A stretch of 23,048 bases of DNA. Origin: Archaeoglobus sp. JdFR-24 (lineage in GTDB: Archaea; Halobacteriota; Archaeoglobi; Archaeoglobales; Archaeoglobaceae). Location of the stretch: NCBI GenBank assembly GCA_002011215.1, contig MTML01000055.1:1-23048 (forward strand), in the 5' to 3' direction. This document shows positions 5,765 to 13,585 of the stretch, in pieces; positions within the stretch are counted from its first letter, which is position 1; each line of letters starts with the position of its first letter. The notes beneath the pieces were generated by a model. The model saw nothing but the letters and a program-made list of their open reading frames with translations, was not told the DNA's origin and ran no database searches. The translations under genes and the position numbers were made by a program.

Positions 5765-7288
5765 ATGAAAATTAAATGGGTATTGATTTTGTTTTATGCA
5801 TGGATGTTCATATTTCCCACAACAGCATTATCGGTGGAATCGATAGAGTCCATATATGGCTGTACTGTAATAGATGAACCGGGATATTATGTTATTGAGA
5901 ACGATATATCAGTGGACAGAACGAAATGTATCGAGATACTTTCGAGCGATGTTATCCTTGATGGGAATGGTCATAAAATCTCAGCAGGATACGTAGGCGG
6001 CACATATGGGATTTATGCTTACAATCTAGTCGGGATAAAAAATTTGACCTTCAAGAATATTTCATTGCAGGACTGGGCCTATGGCATTTACATAAAGGAT
6101 GCTGAAAATAGCATTATTGAGAATATCGAGACCAAAGGATGTTTTTATGGCATTTATGTTGTTAACTCAAGAAATGTTGGGATAAAAAATGGATATACGA
6201 TCGATTCGAAAAAAATCAGCCTTAGTATTGAGAATTCAGAGGATATTGAAATAAATCAATTTAAAGCCATAAATAATACTGACAAGGGGATTTACATATC
6301 ATCCTCGAAAAAAGTATTTGTTTATGAGTCCGAGACACGTTCCGGTGACTTTGGATTGTTTATCCAGCACTCAAAAAATATAACGTTAAGTAGATGCCGA
6401 TCCGAAGAGAACAGGCATTTTGGAGTGTATGTGTATCGCTCAAATGCAGTTGAGATATCAAACTGCATTTCCAGCAGGAATAATCTGGACGGGTTGAGGC
6501 TTTATGATTCCGATCAGTGCAAAGTTTACAGCAGCAGTGCAGAAGATAACCGAAATGGTGTTTTTATGGAGGGGTCAGACGATGTTGTTATCCTGGGTAA
6601 CACCCTGAAACGAAATCTGGAAAATGGCATATTTCTTTCAAACTCAAACGATAATCGCCTGATCGCGAACAGAATTGAAAACAATAAAATCGGTATCCTC
6701 CTTGTGAATTCGATGGCAAGTCTAATCAACAGCAATCACATATCTAACGGCTCTGCCGGAATTAAATTGCACAGCTCGCAGGAGAATACACTGGTTAACA
6801 ATCAGGTAAAGAAATGTGAAAGCGGGATATTCATCACCGGAAAAAGTTCGGACAATGTAATTTACCTTAACAACCTTATCGAAACCGAAAAATCAGCTTT
6901 TGATGATGGAGAAAACAATCTGTGGTTCTCTCCAGAATTAAAAAAAGGCAATTATTATTCTGATTACAGTGGTACGGACAGGCATGATGACGGAATTGGT
7001 GATCAGGACTACATTATTCCCGGATCTGCCGGGTCAAAGGACATATATCCCCTAATGATTCCCTACCTCGAAGCATCTGAAGCCAGTCCTGAAGTGTCTG
7101 TGAATATCAGTACTCCTGGGACTCCTGGGACTCCTGTACCTCAAACTCCTGAAAGAACTGGTGAGGTTACACCCACTGGTGAGGTTACACCCACAACAAC
7201 TCCAGAGATCGGAAAAACTCCCGGGTTTGGGGTAATTATGGCTTTGATCGCCCTCATTTTGGTATTCATGAGGTTTAGGGATGTATAG
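5765..7288 (+). CDS. Secreted right-handed beta-helix (NosD-like) protein with PGF-CTERM-type anchor
   Basis: The protein has 507 residues. Residues 1 to about 23 form a Sec signal peptide (MKIKWVLILFYAWMFIFPTT, then ALS). From about 30 to 400 there are repeated strands of the PbH1/NosD type, such as NSIIENIETKGCFYGIYVVN and NDNRLIANRIENNKIGILLV, forming a parallel beta-helix. A low-complexity Pro/Thr stalk follows (about 450-483). The last 23 residues are TPGF plus a hydrophobic segment plus RFRDV, which fits the PGF-CTERM signal cut by archaeosortase for lipid anchoring. It should be a cell-surface protein. Family members often bind or degrade polysaccharide or act in metal-site assembly, but no catalytic residues can be assigned. 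Two tandem duplications lie in the stalk. Confidence 0.8.
   Translation: MKIKWVLILFYAWMFIFPTTALSVESIESIYGCTVIDEPGYYVIENDISVDRTKCIEILSSDVILDGNGHKISAGYVGGTYGIYAYNLVGIKNLTFKNISLQDWAYGIYIKDAENSIIENIETKGCFYGIYVVNSRNVGIKNGYTIDSKKISLSIENSEDIEINQFKAINNTDKGIYISSSKKVFVYESETRSGDFGLFIQHSKNITLSRCRSEENRHFGVYVYRSNAVEISNCISSRNNLDGLRLYDSDQCKVYSSSAEDNRNGVFMEGSDDVVILGNTLKRNLENGIFLSNSNDNRLIANRIENNKIGILLVNSMASLINSNHISNGSAGIKLHSSQENTLVNNQVKKCESGIFITGKSSDNVIYLNNLIETEKSAFDDGENNLWFSPELKKGNYYSDYSGTDRHDDGIGDQDYIIPGSAGSKDIYPLMIPYLEASEASPEVSVNISTPGTPGTPVPQTPERTGEVTPTGEVTPTTTPEIGKTPGFGVIMALIALILVFMRFRDV
7112..7192 (+). repeat. In-frame tandem duplications in the stalk of the beta-helix protein
   Basis: ACTCCTGGG is repeated at 7112-7120 and 7121-7129 with a partial third copy, giving TPGTPGTP. 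ACTGGTGAGGTTACACCC occurs at 7157-7174 and again, perfectly, at 7175-7192, giving TGEVTPTGEVTP. Both units are multiples of three bases and extend the stalk without changing frame. Confidence 0.9.
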
Positions 7289-7349
7289 GGTTGTGTAGAG
7301 TTGGTTGCACCCGGCCCGAATTGTGGATGATAGCTAAAACCCCTGAACA

Positions 7350-7408
7350 CGTAACCTCCCAAAAGGGTATGTGTGGGATGTCCACCATTTTAATGGAGGA
7401 AGGTTACG
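7350..7408. terminator. Nested inverted repeats between convergent genes
   Basis: CGTAACCT at 7350-7357 pairs with AGGTTACG at 7401-7408. Inside this, 7381-7400 forms its own imperfect hairpin: TCC-A-CCATT / AATGG-A-GGA with a TT loop. The structure lies between two convergent genes, where it could act as a bidirectional end of transcription or stabilise both 3' ends. A T-run typical of archaeal termination is weak here, so the role is inferred. Confidence 0.35.
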
Positions 7409-7432
7409 AGTGTGTAGGTTTACTGTTTCTAT

Positions 7433-7999
7433 TCATTTTATCTTCAAATCTTCAGCAACGACATTTTTTGCTTCAAGTTCTTTGCATCTAATTTTCTTTG
7501 CTTTGATATGGCTTCCTGCAATTATTTCATCCGCGCTGATTTCAGATCTCGCTTCTATAAAGCTTCCTGCAATCAGTTTACGGGCTTTAATGCTGGAGCA
7601 GAACGAGATCATATGTCTCCGGACATCGATCTCCTTTGCAATAATTGCCTTTTCAACCTCAATCGAGCCGGATTTTATACTTTCAGCTTCAATAGACCAC
7701 CCGGCATAAATCCTCTCTTCTGCAATAATGGATCTGGCTTTAATATATCCACCAGCCTTGATTGATTTCCCATAAATGTAGCTTCCTGCTCTGAGATGTT
7801 TTGAGCATTCAATGTATGATCCGGATTTGATGAAGGAACTGGCATCTATGCTGACGCCTTTTATGAACCCTTCCGCCTTCACAAATCCATCAATCTTACA
7901 CGGTTGCGTAAACTCAACATTTCCATCGTAGATCAGATTGCCTTCAATGGATCTCCTGTTCTCTATCAGAGTTTTTGAGTTCGATTTCACCGAATCCAT
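7433..7999 (-). CDS. Bactofilin-like polymer-forming protein
   Basis: The 188-residue protein has no signal peptide or membrane segment. After a start like those of bactofilins (IEGNLIYDGNVEFTQPCKID), it consists almost entirely of short repeats of about six residues in which I, A/S and G recur (SIKAGGYIKARSIIAEERI, AGWSIEAESIKSG). This is the pattern of a small right-handed beta-helix that polymerises. Bactofilins are cytoskeletal filaments in bacteria; in archaea their role is little known. The promoter box A at 8020-8028 is 25 nt from the ATG, predicting a leaderless message. It converges on the secreted beta-helix gene but shares no clear partner. Similarity to bactofilins is based on repeat pattern only. 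Confidence 0.7.
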   Translation of the reverse strand: MDSVKSNSKTLIENRRSIEGNLIYDGNVEFTQPCKIDGFVKAEGFIKGVSIDASSFIKSGSYIECSKHLRAGSYIYGKSIKAGGYIKARSIIAEERIYAGWSIEAESIKSGSIEVEKAIIAKEIDVRRHMISFCSSIKARKLIAGSFIEARSEISADEIIAGSHIKAKKIRCKELEAKNVVAEDLKIK

Positions 8000-8019
8000 A
8001 ACGACCCGCTCTGGATTGT

Positions 8020-8028
8020 TTAATTAAA
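8020..8028 (-). promoter_or_regulatory. Box A promoter of the bactofilin-like gene
   Basis: TTTAATTAA on the reverse strand is centred 25 nt before the ATG at 7999. No ribosome site precedes that ATG, consistent with leaderless translation. Confidence 0.6.
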
Positions 8029-8099
8029 GTAGTCGGGATATTTTAAATAACTTCTCCACGGATATTTTATTTCTCTACAGAGATTATTTTACTTCTCTA

Positions 8100-8138
8100 A
8101 TCTAACCCGAAGTAAAAAAATCTAACCCGAAGTAAAAA
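8100..8138. repeat. 19-bp direct repeat, two copies, 20-bp period
   Basis: The unit ATCTAACCCGAAGTAAAAA occurs at 8100-8118 and 8120-8138. It lies in the 188-bp gap between the bactofilin-like gene's promoter and the end of the fumarase beta gene. A looser ATCAAG repeat follows at about 8168-8185. Confidence 0.9.
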
Positions 8139-8187
8139 GGTAAAATATAGTGTGCAGGTCAAGCGTGAATCAAGCATAAATCAAGTT

Positions 8188-8775
8188 TCAAAGGCTCTCA
8201 ATTATTTTTTTGAAATTCTCTTCAACCTCTTTGTTAATTCCCTCGTAAAGGCTGTTTCCATGTGCATCAATTCCCACGATTAACGGTCCAAAGTTTTCGA
8301 CCTCAAAGATCCATATTGCTTCTGGCATTCCCAAATCCTCCCAGTGATGAGCTTTGACTTTTTTAATTGTCTGAGCAGCAAGAGCTCCCGCTCCACCTGT
8401 GTAGGCTAAGTAGACTCCTTTCCCCTTTAAAGCCTCTATGACCTCCCTGCTCATTCCTCCCTTGCCGATAATAGCCATCACTTCAACCTTTTCCAGAATT
8501 TTTGGGGCGAGTTTGTTCATTCTTGCAGAGGTTGTTGGTCCGGCGGATACAGCAACCCATTTTCCACCTTCCATCTTCATCAAAGGGCCACAGTGGTAAA
8601 CCACACCTCTGTTAAACTCAACCGGCAGTTCCTTACCTTCGCTCATGAACTCGATTGCCCGCATATGAGCTTCATCTCTGGCGGTAAAGATCTCTCCATT
8701 TATGTAAACGATATCTCCTATCTTTAACCTCAAAATATCTTCTCTATTGAGCGGTGTCTGGATGTAATGCTCCAT
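8188..8775 (-). CDS. Class I fumarate hydratase, beta subunit
   Basis: The 195-residue protein matches the C-terminal half of iron-sulfur class I fumarases/tartrate dehydratases. It has the entry segment [42 protein letters not shown] and GKGGMSREV. It binds the dicarboxylate and works with the alpha subunit to interconvert fumarate and malate. The ATG at 8775 is chosen because AGGTGAT lies just upstream, after the alpha stop codon. A longer open frame reaching 8826 would overlap alpha and lacks family support. The two genes are 11 bases apart and clearly co-transcribed. A dehydratase acting on L-tartrate is an alternative with lower likelihood. Confidence 0.9.
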   Translation of the reverse strand: MEHYIQTPLNREDILRLKIGDIVYINGEIFTARDEAHMRAIEFMSEGKELPVEFNRGVVYHCGPLMKMEGGKWVAVSAGPTTSARMNKLAPKILEKVEVMAIIGKGGMSREVIEALKGKGVYLAYTGGAGALAAQTIKKVKAHHWEDLGMPEAIWIFEVENFGPLIVGIDAHGNSLYEGINKEVEENFKKIIESL

Positions 8776-8786
8776 AATTATCACCT

Positions 8787-9608
8787 CTATTTCAGAATTG
8801 CTGAGGCTTTTCTGTTCGCCCAGCACTGTATATTTACTGCTACCGGGAGTGAGGCGGTGTGGCAGTGACCAAGCTCCACGAGCACGGCAAGAGCAGTGAT
8901 GTCACCTCCAAGCCCCATAGGTCCAATTCCAAGCTTATTTACAGCTTCAAGGATCTTGGTTTCGTATTCATCCATAACACTCACATCTCTGAGCAAAGCC
9001 TTCTTAGCCAGCTTTGCTGCACCGTCAAATGTCGATCCTATTCCTATACCAAGAAATATGGGTGGACATGGCTTTCCTCCCGCATTTTTCACAACTTCAA
9101 CAACAAACTTTGGAATCTGATCGACCTGGGAAGGAAGCATCATTTTCATAGCTGAGACGTTCTCACTTCCACCTCCTTTTGGCATGACTGTAAGTTTCAG
9201 GCTGTCTCCCTCAACCAGATCCACGTTAATCTGGGGGATGTGCATACCGATGTTGTTTCCCGGATTTTTTCTTGTGAGGGGGTGGACGGCATTTGGTCTT
9301 AAAGGAATCTCTTTTGTTGCCTTTTTCACACCCTCTATTATGGCCCCCTTCAGGTCAAAGTCGATGCATAGCTCCCTTCCAATATCCACAAAAATAACAG
9401 GCAACCCGGTATCCTGGCACATTGGCACCTTCAGTTTCCCGGATGCATCAATATTTTTCAAAATCGCCTCCAAATTGCTTTTTGCGACCGGATTCTCTTC
9501 GTTCTCGTAGGCATTTTTGAGCGCTCGTACGACATCCTCGCTCAGAGATGTCTCAGCTCTGTAAAAGAGATCATAAACGGTATTTACAACCTGCTCGTAT
9601 TCAACCAT
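8787..9608 (-). CDS. Class I fumarate hydratase, alpha subunit
   Basis: The 273-residue protein is the iron-sulfur half of a two-subunit class I fumarase. Cys64 in MCQDTGLP and Cys181 in GKPCPPI are two expected [4Fe-4S] ligands; the third is Cys249 or Cys262 near [17 protein letters not shown]. Other family marks are [21 protein letters not shown] and MPKGGGSEN. It catalyses the reversible hydration of fumarate to malate in the cytoplasm. The ATG at 9608 has GGTGATTCA directly upstream. The promoter region is shared divergently with the UPF0200/UPF0201 gene. Confidence 0.92.
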   Translation of the reverse strand: MVEYEQVVNTVYDLFYRAETSLSEDVVRALKNAYENEENPVAKSNLEAILKNIDASGKLKVPMCQDTGLPVIFVDIGRELCIDFDLKGAIIEGVKKATKEIPLRPNAVHPLTRKNPGNNIGMHIPQINVDLVEGDSLKLTVMPKGGGSENVSAMKMMLPSQVDQIPKFVVEVVKNAGGKPCPPIFLGIGIGSTFDGAAKLAKKALLRDVSVMDEYETKILEAVNKLGIGPMGLGGDITALAVLVELGHCHTASLPVAVNIQCWANRKASAILK

Positions 9609-9718
9609 TGAATCACCAGTTAAATTTCATAAACCTTAGAGATAACACTTTCGATTTAGCACGACTATTACCTCCACCACAGGAATAGAACATTTTGCAA
9701 CATAACCAAAACCATCGA

Positions 9719-9729
9719 TTTTTTAAATT
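9719..9729 (+). promoter_or_regulatory. Box A promoter of the UPF0200/UPF0201 gene
   Basis: TTTTTTAAATT is centred 25 nt before the ATG at 9749. This both predicts a leaderless message and argues against a TTG start at 9695. Confidence 0.6.
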
Positions 9730-9748
9730 CTCTTTCAAACCTGATACC

Positions 9749-10720
9749 ATGAAAATAATTGCTTTCGTCGGCTACCCCCTCAGCGGAAAAACCACCGCCT
9801 CAAAAATCGCCAGAAAAATGGGAATTCCTGTGATAGTGATGGGAGATGTAATAAGGGAGGAATTGAGGAAAAGGGGACTCGAATTGACGGATAAAAATGC
9901 TGGTGCACTGGCAAATGAACTCAGAAAGAAGGAAGGGATGGATGCAATAGCAAAAAGATGCATTCCAAAAATAAGGGAAGCTGCTAAGGAAAGCGGTGTG
10001 GTTGTGATAGATGGAATCAGGGGGATTGCCGAGGTTGAAAGATTCAAAAACGAGTTTGGTGATGATTTCTTGCTTGTCGCCATTCATTCTGATACTGATG
10101 TGAGATTTGAGAGAGCGAAAAGGAGAAAGAGGTCGGATGACGTATCTACAGTTGAAGACCTGATGAATAGAGATAAAAGGGAAGAGTCTTGGGGTATGGA
10201 TGAGGCAATTCGGGCAGCCAATCTCACCATAGAAAACGATTCGGATATGCAGACGTTCATTGAAAAGGTTGAGGCCATATTGATGAAATTCACAAAATCG
10301 GTGGAAGTTGAGATCGAAACGAGGATTTTTCCAACGGAGGATGAAGACAAGGTTCGTGAGGCAGTAAAGAATTTCTTTCCAGATGCGGAAATTAAAATTT
10401 CAGAAGGATTACTCAAAGCGAGGGCAAAAAATCTCGATACATTTCGTGAACTCTTAAGAAAACAGAGAATTCTTGACACAGCGAGACAGGAAATGCTTAA
10501 CAACATTTTTGGCAATGAAATAACCTTACTCTTAAATAAGCAAACCGCTACCGTATCCAAAATAAATTTCACGGATGAAGATGCTCTCTTATCACCAATT
10601 AAGATAACCTTTAAGGTTTACGGGATAGACATTCATAAGTTTATAGATTACCTGGCTCCAGGAACCAGGGATGGAAGACCCGTGAGGGAATTTGAGGAGT
10701 CAGAGCTTTATGAAGATTGA
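9749..10720 (+). CDS. UPF0200/UPF0201 fusion: P-loop kinase-like domain plus RNA-binding-like domain
   Basis: The protein has 323 residues. Residues 1 to about 180 are a P-loop nucleotide kinase-like domain: GYPLSGKT at 8-15 is the Walker A motif, followed by VIVMGDVIREELRKRG and VVIDGIRG, resembling dephospho-CoA kinase and adenylate kinase relatives (UPF0200). Residues about 183-323 match UPF0201, a small fold with predicted RNA-binding features (RIFPTEDEDKVREAV, ending YLAPGTRDGRPV). In many archaea the two are separate proteins; the fused form is one I recall from Archaeoglobus fulgidus (AF_1395). The substrate is unknown. The 3' end overlaps the chorismate lyase-like gene by 11 bases. 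Confidence 0.85.
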   Translation: MKIIAFVGYPLSGKTTASKIARKMGIPVIVMGDVIREELRKRGLELTDKNAGALANELRKKEGMDAIAKRCIPKIREAAKESGVVVIDGIRGIAEVERFKNEFGDDFLLVAIHSDTDVRFERAKRRKRSDDVSTVEDLMNRDKREESWGMDEAIRAANLTIENDSDMQTFIEKVEAILMKFTKSVEVEIETRIFPTEDEDKVREAVKNFFPDAEIKISEGLLKARAKNLDTFRELLRKQRILDTARQEMLNNIFGNEITLLLNKQTATVSKINFTDEDALLSPIKITFKVYGIDIHKFIDYLAPGTRDGRPVREFEESELYED

Positions 10721-11330
10721 TAACCGGTCGGGTAAGATTATGATTCGAAAAAATTCAGAGAAAACAAGCTGGAGAAACCCAATAGAAGTAACTCAGGGTG
10801 TAAGAGGCCTGATAAGAGAAGGTAAATTTGAACTCAGGCCAGTACACAGAATACTTCTTACCACAGATGGCTCAATCACAAAAATTATTGAAGCATATAC
10901 AGAAAATAAGGTGGAAATTGTAACTGAAAAACAGGAAATAGTTGAAGCGACTCCTGAGGTAGCAAAAATTCTTGATATAATGGAAAAGGAGGATGTAAAT
11001 TTCAGAGTTGTAAATTTGGTTTCCGGTAATAGAGTTTATGCCCATGCAGTATCCTATACGCCATTAAAAAGGCTGGAAAGTAAATTCAGGGAAGATCTGA
11101 TGAAGGCTGATATGCCGATAGGAAATATAATGGTAAAGTACAAAATCGAAGCAAGGAGAGAAATCAACTGGGCAAAAGTTTGTCAAAAAAAAGAATTATC
11201 AGAAACCCTGCATTCAATTTCAGATATTGCTGAAAATGAAATAATCCTGGTGAGAAATTACAACATAATTCACAGAGGCAAAATCTTAATCAATATAACC
11301 GAATACTTTCCAGCGAAAGTGTTTGCTTAA
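10710..11330 (+). CDS. DUF98 chorismate pyruvate-lyase-like protein
   Basis: The 206-residue protein resembles the archaeal DUF98/UbiC-like family: RPVHRILLTTDGSITKIIEA near residue 45, then FRVVNLVSGNRVYAHAVSYT, PIGNIM and KIEARREINW. A Methanocaldococcus member of this family makes 4-hydroxybenzoate from chorismate for the methanopterin pathway, and Archaeoglobales use that cofactor, so the same role is plausible here. The ATG at 10710 overlaps the previous gene and has GAGGAG ten bases upstream; an ATG at 10740 is an alternative. Active-site residues were not aligned one by one. T-rich sequence and a 23-bp repeat array follow. Confidence 0.7.
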   Translation: MKIDNRSGKIMIRKNSEKTSWRNPIEVTQGVRGLIREGKFELRPVHRILLTTDGSITKIIEAYTENKVEIVTEKQEIVEATPEVAKILDIMEKEDVNFRVVNLVSGNRVYAHAVSYTPLKRLESKFREDLMKADMPIGNIMVKYKIEARREINWAKVCQKKELSETLHSISDIAENEIILVRNYNIIHRGKILINITEYFPAKVFA

Positions 11331-11354
11331 ATGTTCAGGCTGCTTAAGATATGG

Positions 11355-11431
11355 TAGTTTTCATCTTCCCCCGGTGATAGTTTTCATCTTCCCCCGGTGA
11401 TAGTTTTCATCTTCCAATAGTTTTCATCTTC
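11355..11431. repeat. 23-bp tandem repeat array, two full and two partial copies
   Basis: The unit beginning TAGTTTTCATCTTCCCCC and ending GGTGA occupies 11355-11377 and 11378-11400. It is followed by 15-bp (11401-11415) and 14-bp (11418-11431) partial copies. It fills much of the 179-bp gap between the chorismate lyase-like gene and the UbiA operon. The copies touch each other, so this is not a CRISPR. Confidence 0.92.
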
Positions 11432-11478
11432 TCGGCCTACTAATCTAAGCACACCTTCATTAGCAACTGTCGGAAGAG

Positions 11479-11486
11479 TTTTAAAA
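11479..11486 (+). promoter_or_regulatory. Box A promoter of the UbiA-glycosyltransferase cluster
   Basis: TTTTAAAA is centred 27 nt before the ATG at 11510, suiting a leaderless or near-leaderless first gene. Confidence 0.55.
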
Positions 11487-11509
11487 CGTATGTTGTTTCC
11501 AGTTCAAAT

Positions 11510-12304
11510 ATGGGAACAAATAAATTCATGAGTTTTATGAAGCTAACAAGATTGTGGCATGGAAGAGCTTATGTGGCAATCGCCCTTTTTGGTTTCATCC
11601 TTGGAAGTGATCACTCTTTAATTTTGCCTTTTATCGCATCTGTACTGCTTTACGTCTCTTTTGCCTTTGCAATAAATAATTGCTTTGACATTGAAACTGA
11701 TTCTAAGGGAGAAAAGGGCAGATTTAATCCCTTAGTAGATGGAACACTTAAATTCAAAGAAGGTCTTCTCTTCTCAATCGCACTTGCCGTTTCTGGAATT
11801 GTTACAGCAAGCATTTTACCTTTAAAGGCCTTTGTTGTGTATTTGCTCTCAATTTTCATTGCACTGATTTATTCTGCTCCTCCAAGGCTTAAAACAAAAC
11901 CTCCTCTTGATTTGATCTCTCATGGTTTGTTTTTCGGGGTTTTTCTTTTTCTGTTTGGGTTGTTCTCGTCAAATTCCTCAGGCAGTATATCGGCTGGTAT
12001 TGATGGTTACGGTAACTACATCCCTCTAATTTTTTCTCTGTTCTTCTACTCCTGCTTCCTTGAGTTAAGAAACCACATAGGTGATTATGCGAGCGATTTA
12101 ACATCTGGCACAAGGACATCGGTTGTTTTACTTAAGGAAAAGAATGCAGGAAGATTAAAGCGCCTCTTTTACATTCTGCATGTGGTTTGTTTGCTCCCGT
12201 ATCTTCTCTCCCCTCTTCTGCTTTTAGGACTGATTAAAGACAGGTTTGCTGATGTTCTTACAGCTATTGCTTATCTTTTACTGGTTCTGGGGTGGATTGC
12301 TTGA
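11510..12304 (+). CDS. UbiA-family membrane prenyltransferase
   Basis: The 264-residue protein is rich in membrane helices and carries both aspartate motifs of the UbiA superfamily. Asn56-x3-Asp60-x3-Asp64 (NNCFDIETD) lies after the second helix, and Asp192-x3-Asp196 (RNHIGDYASDLTSGTRTS) lies later. These bind Mg-prenyl diphosphate and transfer the prenyl chain to an acceptor. Archaeal members include the ether-lipid enzyme digeranylgeranylglyceryl phosphate synthase and quinone or carotenoid/haem prenylases; the acceptor here cannot be named. It opens a cluster with two glycosyltransferases, which hints at a glycosylated lipid. The stop overlaps the next start. Confidence 0.85.
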   Translation: MGTNKFMSFMKLTRLWHGRAYVAIALFGFILGSDHSLILPFIASVLLYVSFAFAINNCFDIETDSKGEKGRFNPLVDGTLKFKEGLLFSIALAVSGIVTASILPLKAFVVYLLSIFIALIYSAPPRLKTKPPLDLISHGLFFGVFLFLFGLFSSNSSGSISAGIDGYGNYIPLIFSLFFYSCFLELRNHIGDYASDLTSGTRTSVVLLKEKNAGRLKRLFYILHVVCLLPYLLSPLLLLGLIKDRFADVLTAIAYLLLVLGWIA

Positions 12305-13284
12305 AAATTCTAATGCTCAGTGAGTTTTACGGGAAAACGGGCGGGGTAAATACTCATATGCTGGAGCTGAGCAGATTTCTTGAGCATGAGGTTATTTTGA
12401 GCAACAGTATTGAAAGCTTTGAAAGCATGAGCGAAAAACCTGACATTATACACGTCCATCATGCTTTCACACCTTTAACCTTTAAAGTTCTGAGAAGGGC
12501 AAAAAAAGAAGGAGTTCCTGTGGTTGTTACAAACCACTCGATTGCGCCACTCCATAATATCTATTTCTGGAGATTGCTGAAGCTCGGGTTCAGGTATCTT
12601 GATGATGCAAGTGCAATAATAGCGGTGAGCAGAACTGCGAAGAAATTTGTATCGAATTTCACATCCCGGAATGTTGAGGTAATCCCAAACGGTGTTGACA
12701 CAGAGAAATTCAGGCCAATGAAAGTTGAAAAGCAGCATAAGACTTTGCTCTACGTTGGAAGGTTATCTGCAAGAAAAGGAGTACAGCTGCTGATCCCCCT
12801 TCTCTCCAGGTGTTTGAGCGAGGAAGTTGAACTCATCATAGCTGGAAAAGATGAGATGCACATGATACCCTTTCTCAAACTTCAGCAGACAATTTGCAAG
12901 AATGTGAGAATACTGGGATTCGTTTCAGACCATATTCTTCCAAAACTGTACAACTATGCAGATCTCTTTTTGATGCCCTCCCTCACCATGGAGTCCTTCG
13001 GCATAGCGGCAATTGAGTCGATGGCCTGTGCAACGCCCGTGATTGCAACAAAATCTGGTGCTTTGCCTGAAATCGTTAAGGAAGGGGGAGTAATCTCAAA
13101 TCTCTGGGCCTTTCCGGAGGTTATTGAAAGTTTGCTTCTGGATCCATGCAGGATAAAGGGGCTTGGAGAGCGTGGAAGGAAACTTGTTGAAGAGGAATAT
13201 TCCTGGAGTGTGGTGGCCGGGAAGATAGAAAAAATTTATTTCCAGATTCTGGATGGTGAAAGCGATGAGAAATATAATACTTGA
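12301..13284 (+). CDS. GT4-family glycosyltransferase
   Basis: The 327-residue protein has the GT-B fold layout. An N-terminal acceptor half starts KILMLSEFYGKTGGVNTHML, with a His-rich IIHVHHAFTPL. A C-terminal nucleotide-sugar half starts near LLYVGRLSARKGVQLL and contains ESFGIAAIE, the E-x7-E donor-binding motif, followed by SMACATPVIAT. It should be a retaining enzyme that moves a sugar from a nucleotide or lipid donor to a lipid or glycan acceptor at the inner membrane face. A TTG at 12301 overlaps the UbiA stop and has GGGGTG six bases upstream; GTG at 12292 is the other choice. Coupled to the UbiA gene. Confidence 0.85.
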   Translation: MKILMLSEFYGKTGGVNTHMLELSRFLEHEVILSNSIESFESMSEKPDIIHVHHAFTPLTFKVLRRAKKEGVPVVVTNHSIAPLHNIYFWRLLKLGFRYLDDASAIIAVSRTAKKFVSNFTSRNVEVIPNGVDTEKFRPMKVEKQHKTLLYVGRLSARKGVQLLIPLLSRCLSEEVELIIAGKDEMHMIPFLKLQQTICKNVRILGFVSDHILPKLYNYADLFLMPSLTMESFGIAAIESMACATPVIATKSGALPEIVKEGGVISNLWAFPEVIESLLLDPCRIKGLGERGRKLVEEEYSWSVVAGKIEKIYFQILDGESDEKYNT

Positions 13285-13585
13285 TGTGGAAAGGATTCTG
13301 GATGAATTCAGGTTTAAACCGTCAGATTCGAAAATTTACTCATTACTGCTGGAAAAAGGAGAACTTAGAGTTAGTGAGATTGCTAAAGAACTAAATCTAT
13401 CGGCGAGGTTCGTGAGAGAGAGGCTTAAAGAGCTATGTCGCGAAGGGATTGTGAACAGAGAGCTCGTTAAAATGGGCTGGGTGGGGTATGTTTACAGGGC
13501 TGAACATCCCGCCAGCGTTTTTAAGAAGTTGAAAGCCAGGATAATAGAGAGACTTGAAAATATTGAAAGACAGCTGACTGAATGA
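13265..13585 (+). CDS. Small winged-helix transcriptional regulator
   Basis: The 106-residue protein is a single winged helix-turn-helix, with KIYSLLLEKGELRVSEIAKE, then LSARFVRERLKELCREGIV and a wing around RELVKMGWVGYVYRA. It resembles the N-terminal DNA-binding half of TrmB-type regulators but has no sugar-binding domain. A short C-terminal helix (KKLKARIIERLENIERQL) could dimerise it. The ATG at 13265 has GGTGA five bases upstream and lies inside the end of the GT4 gene; its own stop overlaps the GT2 start as ATGA. Its place inside the cluster suggests it controls these genes, but no operator was identified. Confidence 0.75.
   Translation: MRNIILDVERILDEFRFKPSDSKIYSLLLEKGELRVSEIAKELNLSARFVRERLKELCREGIVNRELVKMGWVGYVYRAEHPASVFKKLKARIIERLENIERQLTE

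Noticed and set aside
7371..7765. Forward open frames opposite the bactofilin-like gene
   Set aside because: They are shadows of a strongly patterned reverse gene with its own promoter.
8776..8826. N-terminal extension of the fumarase beta subunit
   Set aside because: It overlaps the alpha gene and lacks family similarity; a good ribosome site precedes the ATG at 8775.
11355..11431. Possible CRISPR array
   Set aside because: The 23-bp copies touch each other without unique spacers, and no cas genes are present.
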